Below are positions 53,132 through 62,968 of a stretch of 64,000 nt of DNA, in pieces. The notes beneath the pieces were generated by a model, which saw nothing but the letters and a program-made list of their open reading frames with translations, was not told the origin of the DNA and made no database searches. Position numbers and translations under genes: made by a program. Numbering within the stretch: position 1 is the first letter of the stretch; every line of letters starts with the position of its first letter. This DNA is from Emticicia aquatica (GTDB lineage Bacteria; Bacteroidota; Bacteroidia; Cytophagales; Spirosomataceae): assembly GCF_923079645.1 (NCBI RefSeq), contig NZ_CAKLPY010000004.1, positions 62,001 through 126,000 on the forward strand, in the 5' to 3' direction.

Positions 53132-55459
53132 CTAACGTTGAAGCAATGTTAAATCTTCTAAAACCCAAACTCCTCTTCCATAAGTTGCAATGACCATTTT
53201 GTTGTCTCGTGGATGGACAAATAAATCTTGCACCGACACGCTACTAGGCAAATTCGCTTGTATAGAAGACCAGTTTTTACCAGCATTTTTTGAAATGCAA
53301 ATTCCTAAGTCAGTTCCACAATAGAGAATTGAAGTATTTTTAGGGTCTTCACGAATAACATTTACTGGCGAAAATGGCAAATCACCTGCCATACTAATCC
53401 AATTTTTTCCAAAATCTGTAGATTTGTAAATATATGGTTTGATGTTATCTTCTCTACGGTCGCTCAAAGTAATATAAACAGTTCCATCCTGAATTTTGGA
53501 AGCTTCGAGCCTAGAAACATGTACATTGGATGGCAAACCTTTCATAATTTTTGTCCAACTTTTACCATCATCAGTTGTTACCTGAACGTTTCCATCATCG
53601 GTACCAATGTATAAAACTCCTTGCTTAAAAGGTGATTCGGCAAGAGCTGTAATAGCCTGATGAGCAACAGCGTAAGGCAATTTCCCCATACAATTTTTGT
53701 CATTAGTACTTAAATCTGGACTGATGCGTTGCCAAGTTTCGCCCATATCAGTAGATTTGAATAAATACTGCATGCCATGATATATTGTTTTATTATCAAA
53801 ATTGGAAATATGGGTATATGCCAACCATTCTCCTCTATGGCTATCTTCGTCGTTTGCTTTTTTAATCGTGATATTTTTAATCCGCTCTTTTCCCTCTTTT
53901 GATAAATCGCCTCGTTGGATTCTTCCATAAAATGCACTTGAATAAGTAATATTGGGATTAGTCGGGTCAATTGCAATGATGCTCCCTTCTCCACCAGGCA
54001 CAAAATGCCAGCCATTCTTTTTGTCAACAATGTTATTCCAAGGTTGCCACGATACATTTGCCCCCATCGAACCCTCATCTTGAACTGAACCATGTATATT
54101 AAAAGGTGTAGCCATATCGTATGTTACATTATAGAATTGAGTAGTCGGAATTTCCTTAAAAAAGTTTTTCCAAGTTTTTCCCCCATCATAAGTTACAACT
54201 ACGCCACCATCATTAGCATTTAATATGTAATTGGAATCCGAAGGGTCAATCCACATTCCATGATTATCACCATGAATTCGGGTATCGGGTGAGTTTCCGC
54301 CAGGTATATTTTTCCAAGTTTTACCACCATCTTCCGATTCTGCAATATTCAAACCCATAATAAATATTTTATTTTCGTTGTTTGGGTCAACCCTGATTTG
54401 ACTAAAAACCCAACCATAAGTTCCGCCAAAACTTTCCATTTGCTTGTCATTTTCACTCATTTTTATCCATGACTCGCCTTTATCTGTGCTTTTATAAACT
54501 TCTGCTCCTAAAATAACCAATTCTTTCGGGCGGCCATAAGAATCTAATTCTCCTTCGTTTCCTTGTCTTTTTGGCGTATGATTATCAACATAAGCATACA
54601 AAATATTTGGCTTTGAAGCACACATTGCCAAGCCAATTCTACCAGTATTTTTTGTATCAGGCAAACCATTATTGATAATTTTCCAAGTTTTCCCTGCATC
54701 AATTGATTTATAAATATAATCTCCATCCTCAGGAATTGGGTCACTCCAACGTTTACGAATCCGATTCCACATCGAAGCATAAAGCGTATTAGGTTCTAAA
54801 GGGTCAATCAATAAATCTATACAACCCGTTTTTTCATTTTGATATAATACTTTCTGCCACGTTTTACCACCGTCTATTGTTTTATAAACACCTCTCTCTG
54901 CGTTATAGCTCCATTCGTTGCCACTTGCCGCTACATAGACAATATTTGGATTGGTTGGATGAACAACCACACGAGCGATTGTACTTGTATTTTCGAGGCC
55001 AAGATGTTGCCACGTTTTGCCAGCATCAGTCGATTTATACATTCCTAAACCAGGCAAAGAAGCTCGAAAGATATTTGCTTCACCAGTACCAACATAAATT
55101 ATATTTGGATTCGATTTTGAAATGGCAAAATTCCCGATTGCTTGTGTACCTTCTTTGTCCATTAATGAATGCCACGTTTTGCCAGCATCTTCGGTTTTCC
55201 AAAAACCACCAGTAGCAAAACTTGCGTAAATAATGTTTTTATTACCTTCAATTCCCCAAACATCGGTACTTCTTCCGCTGGTATTATCAGGGCCAAGTAA
55301 TCGCCAATTTAGATTTTTATAAGGCGTTTTTTTTATTAACTCGACCTGTTTTTTGAATGCATTTTTACGTTCAATTCCCGATGAAACTCGGTTATTATTG
55401 CTTTGTGCGAAGCCTACTTGGTAAACAAAAACTGTTAAAAAAAGGAGTAATCTTTTCAT
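53132..55459 (-). CDS. Exported BNR/sortilin-type beta-propeller protein
   Basis: About 775 aa; ATG at 55459 preferred over the TTG at 55465. Signal peptide ends VGFAQ. It has at least ten BNR/VPS10-like blades marked by S-T/K-D-x-G-K-T-W (e.g. YKSTDAGKTWQHL, YKTIDGGKTWQKV, FKSTDMGETWQRI), alternating with NPNIIYVGTG-type strands. Such proteins are commonly but unhelpfully labelled glycosyl hydrolase; no catalytic residues are visible here. Likely a surface or periplasmic binding scaffold. Confidence 0.85.
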   Translation of the reverse strand: MKRLLLFLTVFVYQVGFAQSNNNRVSSGIERKNAFKKQVELIKKTPYKNLNWRLLGPDNTSGRSTDVWGIEGNKNIIYASFATGGFWKTEDAGKTWHSLMDKEGTQAIGNFAISKSNPNIIYVGTGEANIFRASLPGLGMYKSTDAGKTWQHLGLENTSTIARVVVHPTNPNIVYVAASGNEWSYNAERGVYKTIDGGKTWQKVLYQNEKTGCIDLLIDPLEPNTLYASMWNRIRKRWSDPIPEDGDYIYKSIDAGKTWKIINNGLPDTKNTGRIGLAMCASKPNILYAYVDNHTPKRQGNEGELDSYGRPKELVILGAEVYKSTDKGESWIKMSENDKQMESFGGTYGWVFSQIRVDPNNENKIFIMGLNIAESEDGGKTWKNIPGGNSPDTRIHGDNHGMWIDPSDSNYILNANDGGVVVTYDGGKTWKNFFKEIPTTQFYNVTYDMATPFNIHGSVQDEGSMGANVSWQPWNNIVDKKNGWHFVPGGEGSIIAIDPTNPNITYSSAFYGRIQRGDLSKEGKERIKNITIKKANDEDSHRGEWLAYTHISNFDNKTIYHGMQYLFKSTDMGETWQRISPDLSTNDKNCMGKLPYAVAHQAITALAESPFKQGVLYIGTDDGNVQVTTDDGKSWTKIMKGLPSNVHVSRLEASKIQDGTVYITLSDRREDNIKPYIYKSTDFGKNWISMAGDLPFSPVNVIREDPKNTSILYCGTDLGICISKNAGKNWSSIQANLPSSVSVQDLFVHPRDNKMVIATYGRGVWVLEDLTLLQR

Positions 55460-55558
55460 GTTCAAAATAGTTTGTTAGGATGAAGAATTAAAATTCAAAA
55501 TTTACCAACAATGAAGCAAATTATTCTACATAAAAATCAAATAAAAACTAGAGGCAAA

Positions 55559-57709
55559 TCAAAAATTCCCACATCCATCAATGTACGCCTTAAAAACTGA
55601 GCCGTTCTGCACATTAAATCCTGGAAGTAAAATAATTGATTTTCCTGCATCAAAAGTTACTTTTGCAGGAATGGTAATGGTATTGCTTGCCTGAATACTT
55701 TCAGATGCTTCATATTTTAAGGTTGTATTGATAGAGTTTGTAAAATTGAAAGTAGTTTGACAAACTGCTCTTTTTAAAACCATCAAAAAACCGCCATAAG
55801 GCTGCATGGTTTGTGAAATCATATTTCCAGATTGAATGAGAAAAGCTATTTCAGAAGTATTTATATCTTGTGGGGTTACGCCATCGCTCAATAATTGTTT
55901 GGTATAATCTCCTGAAGCAACAAATGGCAATGAAAATGAAAGATTTCTAATCTGATTTTCACCATTAATGCCTGAAATATACCAATTCTCCCCTTTTCTA
56001 CGAGCCATTACGACATGTGTACCTGGAAAACCCTCAACCAAATGGGTTTCATCCCAAGTTGTTGGAAGATTAGTAATGATTGTTTTAGCTAAAACTGGCA
56101 ATCCAGTATAGCTTTGAACCCTGTCAACAAGGTGCGTAACACCCGATTCAAACGTATTTAACAAAGCTATTTCGTGGACATCGGTTGTTAGATGCTCCAC
56201 TCCCCTCCCATTTCCAATGATGGTTGGTGTGAAATCCATCGGGCCAATAACATTTCTTGTAAATGGCAAAATAGTATGATGAGCTGGAACATTTGGTCGG
56301 AAATTATCACCATCAAAAATATAAGCTTCCGAACCTTTTACTGCTTCCATAGCAACCAGATTTGGATATGTTCGAGACCAACCCTTCGGCACAATACAAC
56401 CATGAAAATTGACCATCAATTCATAATCAGCCGCATCTTTCAGAATATCAATGTAAAGTTTTATTAGTTCTTGTTTATCACTCTGGAAGTAATCTATTTT
56501 TACACCCTTAATTCCCAACGCTTTGATACGAGCAAATTCTTGCCGACGAATCGCTTGTGTATTCATTAAATCTCGGGGTTGTTCATTAAAATCATTTGAT
56601 GGCCCACCTGAATTGTACCACAACCAAAGTTTCACATTTTTAGTTGTAGCATAATTAATCAAATCATTGATATTTCCGCCATTTCCCATCAAATTCCAGT
56701 TGGCATCAACCAAAGAATAAGGTAAATTAAAGTCAGCAGCAAAATCAATAAACGATTTCATTTTAACAAAATCAGTTGGACTATCAAGACTCGACCACCA
56801 ACTCCAAGTTGAAACTCCTGGTAAAACCCAAGAAGGATTGATAATTTGCGACGCTTTGCTTACATGATTTACTAAGTTAGATTCAACAATTTCGCTTAAT
56901 TGCTTACCAATCATAATTACACGCCACGGCATTGTCCACGGTAAAGTTGAGTTTGCAAAATATTGGTATCCATTGCCATCATCGCTACTCGGAGCAGCCA
57001 ATGAATAAGTGCCGTTTCCTTGATATTGAGCTAGATGAGAAGCATAAAAATTGTCATCCAAATCTGCTTCTGTTAGAAGAATCCAAGCATTTTGGGTTTG
57101 AAAAAGGCTCGGAAAAGCCAAGCCATTGAATTGTGACAGAGATTGATTCATTCCTACCCCATTTTGATACAATTTTTCGTAAACTGGTCGAAAATTATCA
57201 TATCCTTGCACCCAAGATTTACCATCAGTTATCGGCAACTGAAAAGTAGTTTTATCTTCAGTTACATAAAAAGTGCTATTTGATGTTTCAGGAAATCGGT
57301 ATCGAAATGCAACGCCATCATTATAAACTCTAAAAATAATCTGAAGTTTATGATTATCAGCATTATGAAAATTTAGGGTAATTTCATTGGCATTATTGTG
57401 AAGTTGTAGCTGTTTACCAATCAACATCGAATAATTTTCATCAATCGAAACATTGCTCAAATTTTCAAAAACAAAACCATCCGAAAAAGTCTGGTCAATT
57501 CGTGATAAGCCTAATTTTGATGTTTCAACAATTGTTTGCGTTTGGCTATTTTCGATGTACTCAACAAAATACCTTAGACTTCCGTCACCTTCAATTCTTT
57601 GAATTGTAGCTCGAATTTTAGTATTTGGAGAACTCACTTGCCAATTTTGTGCAAATAAGTCAGTTATAATCAAAAAAATGCTTAAAAATGTGTAGATAAT
57701 GGATTTCAT
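55559..57709 (-). CDS. Glycoside hydrolase family 97 enzyme with C-terminal 3-coathanger-stack-like region
   Basis: 716 aa with signal peptide (ends FAQ). N-terminal GH97 beta domain (about 24-290), then the catalytic barrel with WSWWSSLDSPTDF, GVKIDYFQSDKQ (D406) and VAMEAVKGSEAY (E455). An Asp on the GVKIDYF strand is what is expected for retaining GH97 alpha-galactosidases, where inverting members use Glu; the mechanism is inference. The last about 65 residues (YEASESIQASNTITIP ... GSVFKAYIDG) match the 3-coathanger stack element common at C-termini of T9SS-related proteins. Neighbouring genes give no pathway. Confidence 0.86.
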   Translation of the reverse strand: MKSIIYTFLSIFLIITDLFAQNWQVSSPNTKIRATIQRIEGDGSLRYFVEYIENSQTQTIVETSKLGLSRIDQTFSDGFVFENLSNVSIDENYSMLIGKQLQLHNNANEITLNFHNADNHKLQIIFRVYNDGVAFRYRFPETSNSTFYVTEDKTTFQLPITDGKSWVQGYDNFRPVYEKLYQNGVGMNQSLSQFNGLAFPSLFQTQNAWILLTEADLDDNFYASHLAQYQGNGTYSLAAPSSDDGNGYQYFANSTLPWTMPWRVIMIGKQLSEIVESNLVNHVSKASQIINPSWVLPGVSTWSWWSSLDSPTDFVKMKSFIDFAADFNLPYSLVDANWNLMGNGGNINDLINYATTKNVKLWLWYNSGGPSNDFNEQPRDLMNTQAIRRQEFARIKALGIKGVKIDYFQSDKQELIKLYIDILKDAADYELMVNFHGCIVPKGWSRTYPNLVAMEAVKGSEAYIFDGDNFRPNVPAHHTILPFTRNVIGPMDFTPTIIGNGRGVEHLTTDVHEIALLNTFESGVTHLVDRVQSYTGLPVLAKTIITNLPTTWDETHLVEGFPGTHVVMARRKGENWYISGINGENQIRNLSFSLPFVASGDYTKQLLSDGVTPQDINTSEIAFLIQSGNMISQTMQPYGGFLMVLKRAVCQTTFNFTNSINTTLKYEASESIQASNTITIPAKVTFDAGKSIILLPGFNVQNGSVFKAYIDGCGNF

Positions 57710-57756
57710 ATATGCTAGATTAATGTTCTTTTACCAAAAGTAATGAACATTTAATC

Positions 57757-59532
57757 CTAAACAAACATCTCTTTGTACTGCATTTGATACAAATTAGCAT
57801 AAAACCCATCAAGTTTCAGCAACTCATCGTGGTTACCTTCTTCCATGATTTGTCCTTTATCCAAAACAATGATTTTATTGGCTTTTTGAATCGTGCTCAA
57901 ACGATGGGCAATTACGATTGAGGTTCGTCCTCGCATCAGTTTATCAATGGCACTTTGAATCAATTCTTCGGTTTCGGTATCAACCGACGATGTAGCTTCA
58001 TCTAAAACTATAATTTTAGGTTCGTGAACCATTGCTCTTACAAACGAAATCAATTGGCGTTGTCCCACCGAAAGTGTTGCTCCACGTTCCTGAACGTTAT
58101 AATCATAGCCATTTGGTAGTTGCATAATGAAATCATGAACGCCAACCAACTTTGCTGCTTCCACAATTTTTTCTCTAGAAATACTTTCATCTCCAAGTGT
58201 AATATTCTTTTCGATGGTATCCGAGAACAAAAATACATCCTGCAAAACGACACCAATTTGTTCACGCAAATTTCGCAACTCGTATTCTTTCACATCATGG
58301 TTATCAATCAATATTTCACCTTTATTTATATCATAAAATCTTGACAGTAAATTAATTATCGAAGATTTTCCTGCCCCAGTTGCTCCTACAAAGGCGACAG
58401 TTTCACCCTGTTTCACATTGAATGAAATATTTTTCAGCACATAATTTTCGTTGTTATAAGCAAACCAAACATTCTTAAATGCTACTTCACCATTTAAGTT
58501 TGCTTTCTTTGAACCATCATTGGTTGTATAATCTTCACTGTCCAATAATTTCAAAATTCGGTCAGTGCTAACAATTCCCATTTGAAGCGTATTCATTCTA
58601 TCAGCAATCATCCGAATTGGGCGAAAGAAAATATTAATAAACATTATAAATGCCGTAACAGTACCATAAGTTACTTCAGCATTTAGCATTTGTTTTGCCC
58701 CAAACCAAACAACCAACCCCGTACCCAAAGCCGCAATTACTTCGGCAACTGGGTAATAAATTGAGTAATACATAATCGATTTGATATTTTCATCTCGATG
58801 CTTTACATTGATTTGATGAAATTTATCAAATTCAATTTTTTCCGAATTAAAAATCTGAACGATATTCATTCCAGTAATATGCTCTTGCACAAATGAATTG
58901 AGATTTGCCACAGCATTACGTACTTCATTGAATGATTTTTTAACTTTTTCTTTGAAAACATACGTACTTACCAACATAAAAGGAATCGTGCATAGACTAA
59001 TGAGTGAAAGTCTCCAATCGGTATAAAACATCACCGAAATAATCAAAACCAATTGTAAAATATCACCTGCAATGGCAGCTATTCCGTCGCTAAAAACGTC
59101 AGCTAAAGTTTCAATATCAGATATTGTACGAGTTACGAGTCGCCCGATTGGTGTATCATCAAAGAATTTTAGGCGTAAATGCAAGATTTTATGGTACAAT
59201 TGTACCCTTATATCTCGAATAATATTTTGTCCTAACCAACCTGCCAAATAAGTATTTGTAAATTGTATAAGTGACTGAACAATTAGAATTGTAATCATTA
59301 TCGCCATCATTTTGGCAAGGCCGTTATAGTTTCCTGCCGAAACTGGGCCATCAATCGTTTGACGAATCAATAATGGCAAAACTGGAGCCAACGAAGCTCC
59401 AAGCATTATTGTCAGCACAAGGCTGTAAAATTTCAAATTATAGGGCTTGATGAATTGAAAAAGTCGTTTCAGAATTTCCAAATCGAAGATTTTGCCAGAG
59501 GGTGAAGTTTCGTTTTTTTGTATTTCCGCCAC
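57757..59532 (-). CDS. ABC transporter, fused permease and ATPase (exporter type)
   Basis: 591 aa, GTG start. Six TM helices (about 30-330, with LAPVLPLLIRQTIDGPVS in the first), then an ATPase with Walker A GATGAGKSS, Q-loop VLQDVFLFSDT, signature LSVGQRQLISFVRA and Walker B IIVLDEATSSVDT; H-loop IAHRLSTI. MsbA/MdlB-like homodimer or heterodimer half. The signature LSVGQ departs from LSGGQ, as in many MdlB-like transporters. No pairing partner is adjacent. Confidence 0.92.
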   Translation of the reverse strand: MAEIQKNETSPSGKIFDLEILKRLFQFIKPYNLKFYSLVLTIMLGASLAPVLPLLIRQTIDGPVSAGNYNGLAKMMAIMITILIVQSLIQFTNTYLAGWLGQNIIRDIRVQLYHKILHLRLKFFDDTPIGRLVTRTISDIETLADVFSDGIAAIAGDILQLVLIISVMFYTDWRLSLISLCTIPFMLVSTYVFKEKVKKSFNEVRNAVANLNSFVQEHITGMNIVQIFNSEKIEFDKFHQINVKHRDENIKSIMYYSIYYPVAEVIAALGTGLVVWFGAKQMLNAEVTYGTVTAFIMFINIFFRPIRMIADRMNTLQMGIVSTDRILKLLDSEDYTTNDGSKKANLNGEVAFKNVWFAYNNENYVLKNISFNVKQGETVAFVGATGAGKSSIINLLSRFYDINKGEILIDNHDVKEYELRNLREQIGVVLQDVFLFSDTIEKNITLGDESISREKIVEAAKLVGVHDFIMQLPNGYDYNVQERGATLSVGQRQLISFVRAMVHEPKIIVLDEATSSVDTETEELIQSAIDKLMRGRTSIVIAHRLSTIQKANKIIVLDKGQIMEEGNHDELLKLDGFYANLYQMQYKEMFV

Positions 59533-59657
59533 AGAACTTATATTTTTGTTGAGATTAACATATATTTAACTGAAATTACATTTCAATAGTTTCAAAAATA
59601 TTATTTGATGCTTGAATTTACGACTTACGAAAAAAAACTTCAAATATTTAATCACAA

Positions 59658-60224
59658 ATGACCGAAATATTCATCAGCCTAGCCGTCGGAATTGCCTTGA
59701 GTGCTTGTTCAGGTTTTCGAGTTTTTGTACCAATGTTGGTCGCAAATCTCGCTACTCGGTTTGATTTATTTCATTTATCAAATGGTTTTGAATGGTTAAG
59801 TAGTTCAAGTGCCACTTATATTTTGGCTGCTGCAACTGTTGGAGAAATTTTGGCTTATTATATTCCTATTATTGATAATTTGCTGGATACAATCGCTATG
59901 CCTGCTTCTTTTGTAGCGGGTACAATTCTCACTACATCATTCTTAAAAATAGATTCACCCGCACTCCAATGGACACTCGGAATATTGGCAGGTGGTGGCA
60001 TTGCAAGCACGATTCAAACAGGAACTGGGCTTCTGCGGTTGGCTTCAACAAAATTTACAGGCGGTTTTGGAAACGCATTTTTTGCTACTTTTGAAAATAG
60101 CATTTCTATCGTTTTTTCTCTTCTTACACTTTGGCTACCAATTGTTGTAGCCATTCTTAGTATTTTTCTTTTTGTATTTCTTCTAAAAAAAGTTTTGAGA
60201 AGATTGCAAACAAAGAAAAAGTAA
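59658..60224 (+). CDS. DUF4126 membrane protein
   Basis: 188 aa with four or five TM helices; begins FISLAVGIALSACSGFRVFVPMLVANL and includes SFVAGTILTTSFLK and GGGIASTIQTGTGLLRLAS, typical of DUF4126. Function unknown. The C-terminus is basic. Divergent from the ABC exporter, with a TGAAA-TTACA-TTTCA repeat (59571-59585) between. Confidence 0.82.
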   Translation: MTEIFISLAVGIALSACSGFRVFVPMLVANLATRFDLFHLSNGFEWLSSSSATYILAAATVGEILAYYIPIIDNLLDTIAMPASFVAGTILTTSFLKIDSPALQWTLGILAGGGIASTIQTGTGLLRLASTKFTGGFGNAFFATFENSISIVFSLLTLWLPIVVAILSIFLFVFLLKKVLRRLQTKKK

Positions 60225-60315
60225 AATTTTTTATTGAAATAATCATAAATTATCTTCAAAAAAAAAACTAACTTTCCTACAAATCTAAACCCTACCTTTT
60301 CATCAACCATCTTCA

Positions 60316-61641
60316 ATGAAAACTAAACCATCGTTACGCTATGCGTGGTACGTTGTGGGCGTACTATTGCTTGCCTATATTTCTTCTTTTATTGACCGAC
60401 AGATTTTGGCACTTTTAGTAAAGCCAATCAAAGCTTCTTTTGGTATTACTGATACCCAAATGGGAATGTTGATGGGTCTTAGTTTTGCAGTACTTTACAC
60501 ACTTTTGGGTATTCCGATTGGATTAATGGCCGACCGCATGAATCGCAAAAAAATCATTGGCTGGGGTATTATGACATGGAGTATTATGACCGTTTTTTGT
60601 GGAATGGCAGGCAGTTACTCCTTATTTTTTCTTGCAAGAGTTGGTGTTGGCATTGGCGAAGCTGCTCTTTCTCCTGCTGCCTATTCAATCATTTCAGATT
60701 ATTTTCCTAAGAAAAAACTTGCCACAGCCATGAGTGTTTATAATATGGGGGTATTTTTAGGTTCGGGATTATCCATATTAATTGGTGCGGCTTTGCGGTC
60801 AATGATTGGTCAAGAAAATATTCAAATACCATTCATTGGAGAAATTTTTTCTTGGCAGGTCATTTTCTTTTACATTGGCTTGCCTGGTGTTCTAATTGTA
60901 CTATTGCTACAAACAGTTAAAGAACCAAAAAGAGTTGAATTTGATTCTGATAAAGAAATAATCGAAAAAACGGATTTCAAAGAAATCATTACTTATTTAA
61001 AAGCCAATCGTTTAACATTTTTATGCTTAAATTTCGGTATGGCATTCATGGCTTTTGCAACGTATGCTGGTACTTACTGGATTCCGACAATGCTAAACAG
61101 AGTTCATGGTTGGGCAGATACAAAAGCAGGTTTGACATTCGGTATTTTAGTGACTATTTTTTCAACATTAGGTGTTGTTTCTGGTGGGCGTTATGCCGAT
61201 TATTTATCTAAAAAAGGAATCGTCCAAGCAAAGATGCTAGCTGGCTTTCGAGGGATGTTCATCGCAATGTGTTGTACGTTTGGTTTCTTGGCTACCAATC
61301 CTAATATAATTTTGGTCTTTATTGCTGCTTTTTGCTTCTTTTCGTCCTTCCCTTATGGTTCGGCCACCGCTGCAATTCAAGAAATTGTACCCAACAAAAT
61401 GAGGGCAATATTCTCAGCTATTTTTTTATTAGTTGTCAATATTGTTGGATTTGGGCCACTCAGCGTTGGATTACTAAATGATTTAATTTTCGACGACCCC
61501 AATAAAATCAATTATTCGCTTTTCATTACTCAGTTTATTGGTTGTTTGATTTCATTTTCTCTATTATACTTAGGGTTAAAACCTTTTATAAGAAGTGTCG
61601 ATTATCTAAAAAAATACTTGACCATTACAAACCAAAATTGA
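60316..61641 (+). CDS. Spinster-type MFS transporter
   Basis: 441 aa with twelve TM helices. SSFIDRQILALLVKPIKASFGITDTQMGMLMG, then LADRMNRKKIIGWGI and GEAALSPAAYSIISDYF are the spinster-like (lipid- or organic-anion-transporting) MFS signatures. Substrate unknown. Spaced 91 bases from DUF4126. Confidence 0.86.
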   Translation: MKTKPSLRYAWYVVGVLLLAYISSFIDRQILALLVKPIKASFGITDTQMGMLMGLSFAVLYTLLGIPIGLMADRMNRKKIIGWGIMTWSIMTVFCGMAGSYSLFFLARVGVGIGEAALSPAAYSIISDYFPKKKLATAMSVYNMGVFLGSGLSILIGAALRSMIGQENIQIPFIGEIFSWQVIFFYIGLPGVLIVLLLQTVKEPKRVEFDSDKEIIEKTDFKEIITYLKANRLTFLCLNFGMAFMAFATYAGTYWIPTMLNRVHGWADTKAGLTFGILVTIFSTLGVVSGGRYADYLSKKGIVQAKMLAGFRGMFIAMCCTFGFLATNPNIILVFIAAFCFFSSFPYGSATAAIQEIVPNKMRAIFSAIFLLVVNIVGFGPLSVGLLNDLIFDDPNKINYSLFITQFIGCLISFSLLYLGLKPFIRSVDYLKKYLTITNQN

Positions 61642-61686
61642 TAGTTTTGTGTTGTGAATCAAAAGAATTTAGTCTTAATTAAAAAC

Positions 61687-61956
61687 ATGAGTGAAATAAA
61701 AATTTGTTGCCCAAAATGTAAATGGGAACCCGATGGCGGAGAATATTGGCAATGTGATTGCGGACATATTTGGAACACATTTGAAACAATTGCTCGCTGC
61801 CCAGCTTGTCATAAACAGCACGAATTTACCGCCTGCGTACCACACGCTGGTGGCTGCAAATCAACCTCTCCACACCTTGATTGGTACGAAGGTTTGGATA
61901 AAATTATCGAAGATTTGAAAGAAGAAGTACTTGAGAATCAGGAAGTATTTATTTAA
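61687..61956 (+). CDS. Small zinc-ribbon-like protein
   Basis: About 89 aa. The ATG at 61687 starts right before the first CxxC; the frame is also open from a GTG at 61654. Cysteine pairs CPKC, CDCG and CPAC (about residues 7-48), followed by ACVPHAGGC, suggest one or two zinc sites. The C-terminus is an acidic helix. Possible RNA- or protein-binding role; no family name is sure. It overlaps the convergent glycosyltransferase by 8 bases. Confidence 0.7.
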   Translation: MSEIKICCPKCKWEPDGGEYWQCDCGHIWNTFETIARCPACHKQHEFTACVPHAGGCKSTSPHLDWYEGLDKIIEDLKEEVLENQEVFI

Positions 61957-62902
61957 AAAACTTTTCCTGCATAAAACCAAATCCATAGCCGATTAATTGA
62001 ATAAAACAGGCAACGATACTCAAAAAACCAACTTTCAAGCTTTTATTACTGATTGACGAATCAATAAAAATCATTGAAATGTAAAGTAAAAACACAAAAA
62101 CTGCTAAAAAATAAAGTGGTTTTGAAACAAAAAACAACAATGGAATTGAAAAACATCCAAGTGTAAAAACCATTGGAAAATAATGTACTAACTTCAATTC
62201 TGAAGGAAACATACGAGCAAGATTGATTCGTCCTCGACCAAAAAAATGCAATTGTTTGAAGAACTGACCAAAGTCAGTTCTTCTTTTATGATAAATATAG
62301 GCATCTTCAATCAACCCAACTTTAAAGCCTTTCGATAAAATACGAATACTAAATTCAATATCTTCGGCCATTCGAGTCATGGTATAACCTTGGGTTTCTT
62401 CCCAAACTTTTCGAGAAATACCAAAATTAAAACTTCTCGGATGAAATTGGCCGCCAGCATTTTTATTCTTACCCCTAATTCCACCAGTTGTAAAAACAGA
62501 TGTCATCGAATAATTGATTGCTTTCTGAATATCAGTAAAATTTTCGTGTGCAGCATCAGGCCCACCGTAAGCATCTAACCAATTGATTTTCAATGAATTA
62601 TCAACGATTTCAAAATACTTTTCAGGAATAACCGCATCAGAATCTAGCTGAACAAAATAATCACCAGTTGCTCGTTCAAACCCATAATTTCGAGAATAAC
62701 CTTGTCCAGAATTAGGCTTGTAGAAATATTTTAAGTCCAGTTTTTCTTGAAAACTGGCACAAACTTCTTCACATTTTGAGGTAGAACCATCTTCAATAAT
62801 GATTACCTCAAAGTTTTTGAAAGTCTGTTTGCTTAAACTTTCTAATAATTCTCGTACTTCCTCAGGACGATTGTAAACAGGTGTTATTACTGAATATTTC
62901 AT
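61949..62902 (-). CDS. Family 2 glycosyltransferase
   Basis: About 317 aa. The ATG at 62902 (frame open to 62941) gives the classic start SVITPVYNRPEEVRELLESL. GT-A features: IIIEDGST, DxD-type VQLDSDAVI (about residue 97), and the acceptor-side ED (MAEDIEFSIRIL, about 190). Two or three TM helices end the protein (about 235-310), so it is anchored to the inner membrane. Donor and acceptor unknown; convergent with the zinc-ribbon gene. Confidence 0.9.
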   Translation of the reverse strand: MKYSVITPVYNRPEEVRELLESLSKQTFKNFEVIIIEDGSTSKCEEVCASFQEKLDLKYFYKPNSGQGYSRNYGFERATGDYFVQLDSDAVIPEKYFEIVDNSLKINWLDAYGGPDAAHENFTDIQKAINYSMTSVFTTGGIRGKNKNAGGQFHPRSFNFGISRKVWEETQGYTMTRMAEDIEFSIRILSKGFKVGLIEDAYIYHKRRTDFGQFFKQLHFFGRGRINLARMFPSELKLVHYFPMVFTLGCFSIPLLFFVSKPLYFLAVFVFLLYISMIFIDSSISNKSLKVGFLSIVACFIQLIGYGFGFMQEKFFK

Positions 62903-62968
62903 TGTATAAAAATCTATCGCCTCGACTAAAAAAGCTTGCAAACAACATTGAATGACATAAGTTGGGCA

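Noticed and set aside
53132..55459. Propeller protein as a true glycosyl hydrolase
   Set aside because: BNR blades alone do not make a sialidase; no catalytic Asp-Tyr-Arg set was recognised.
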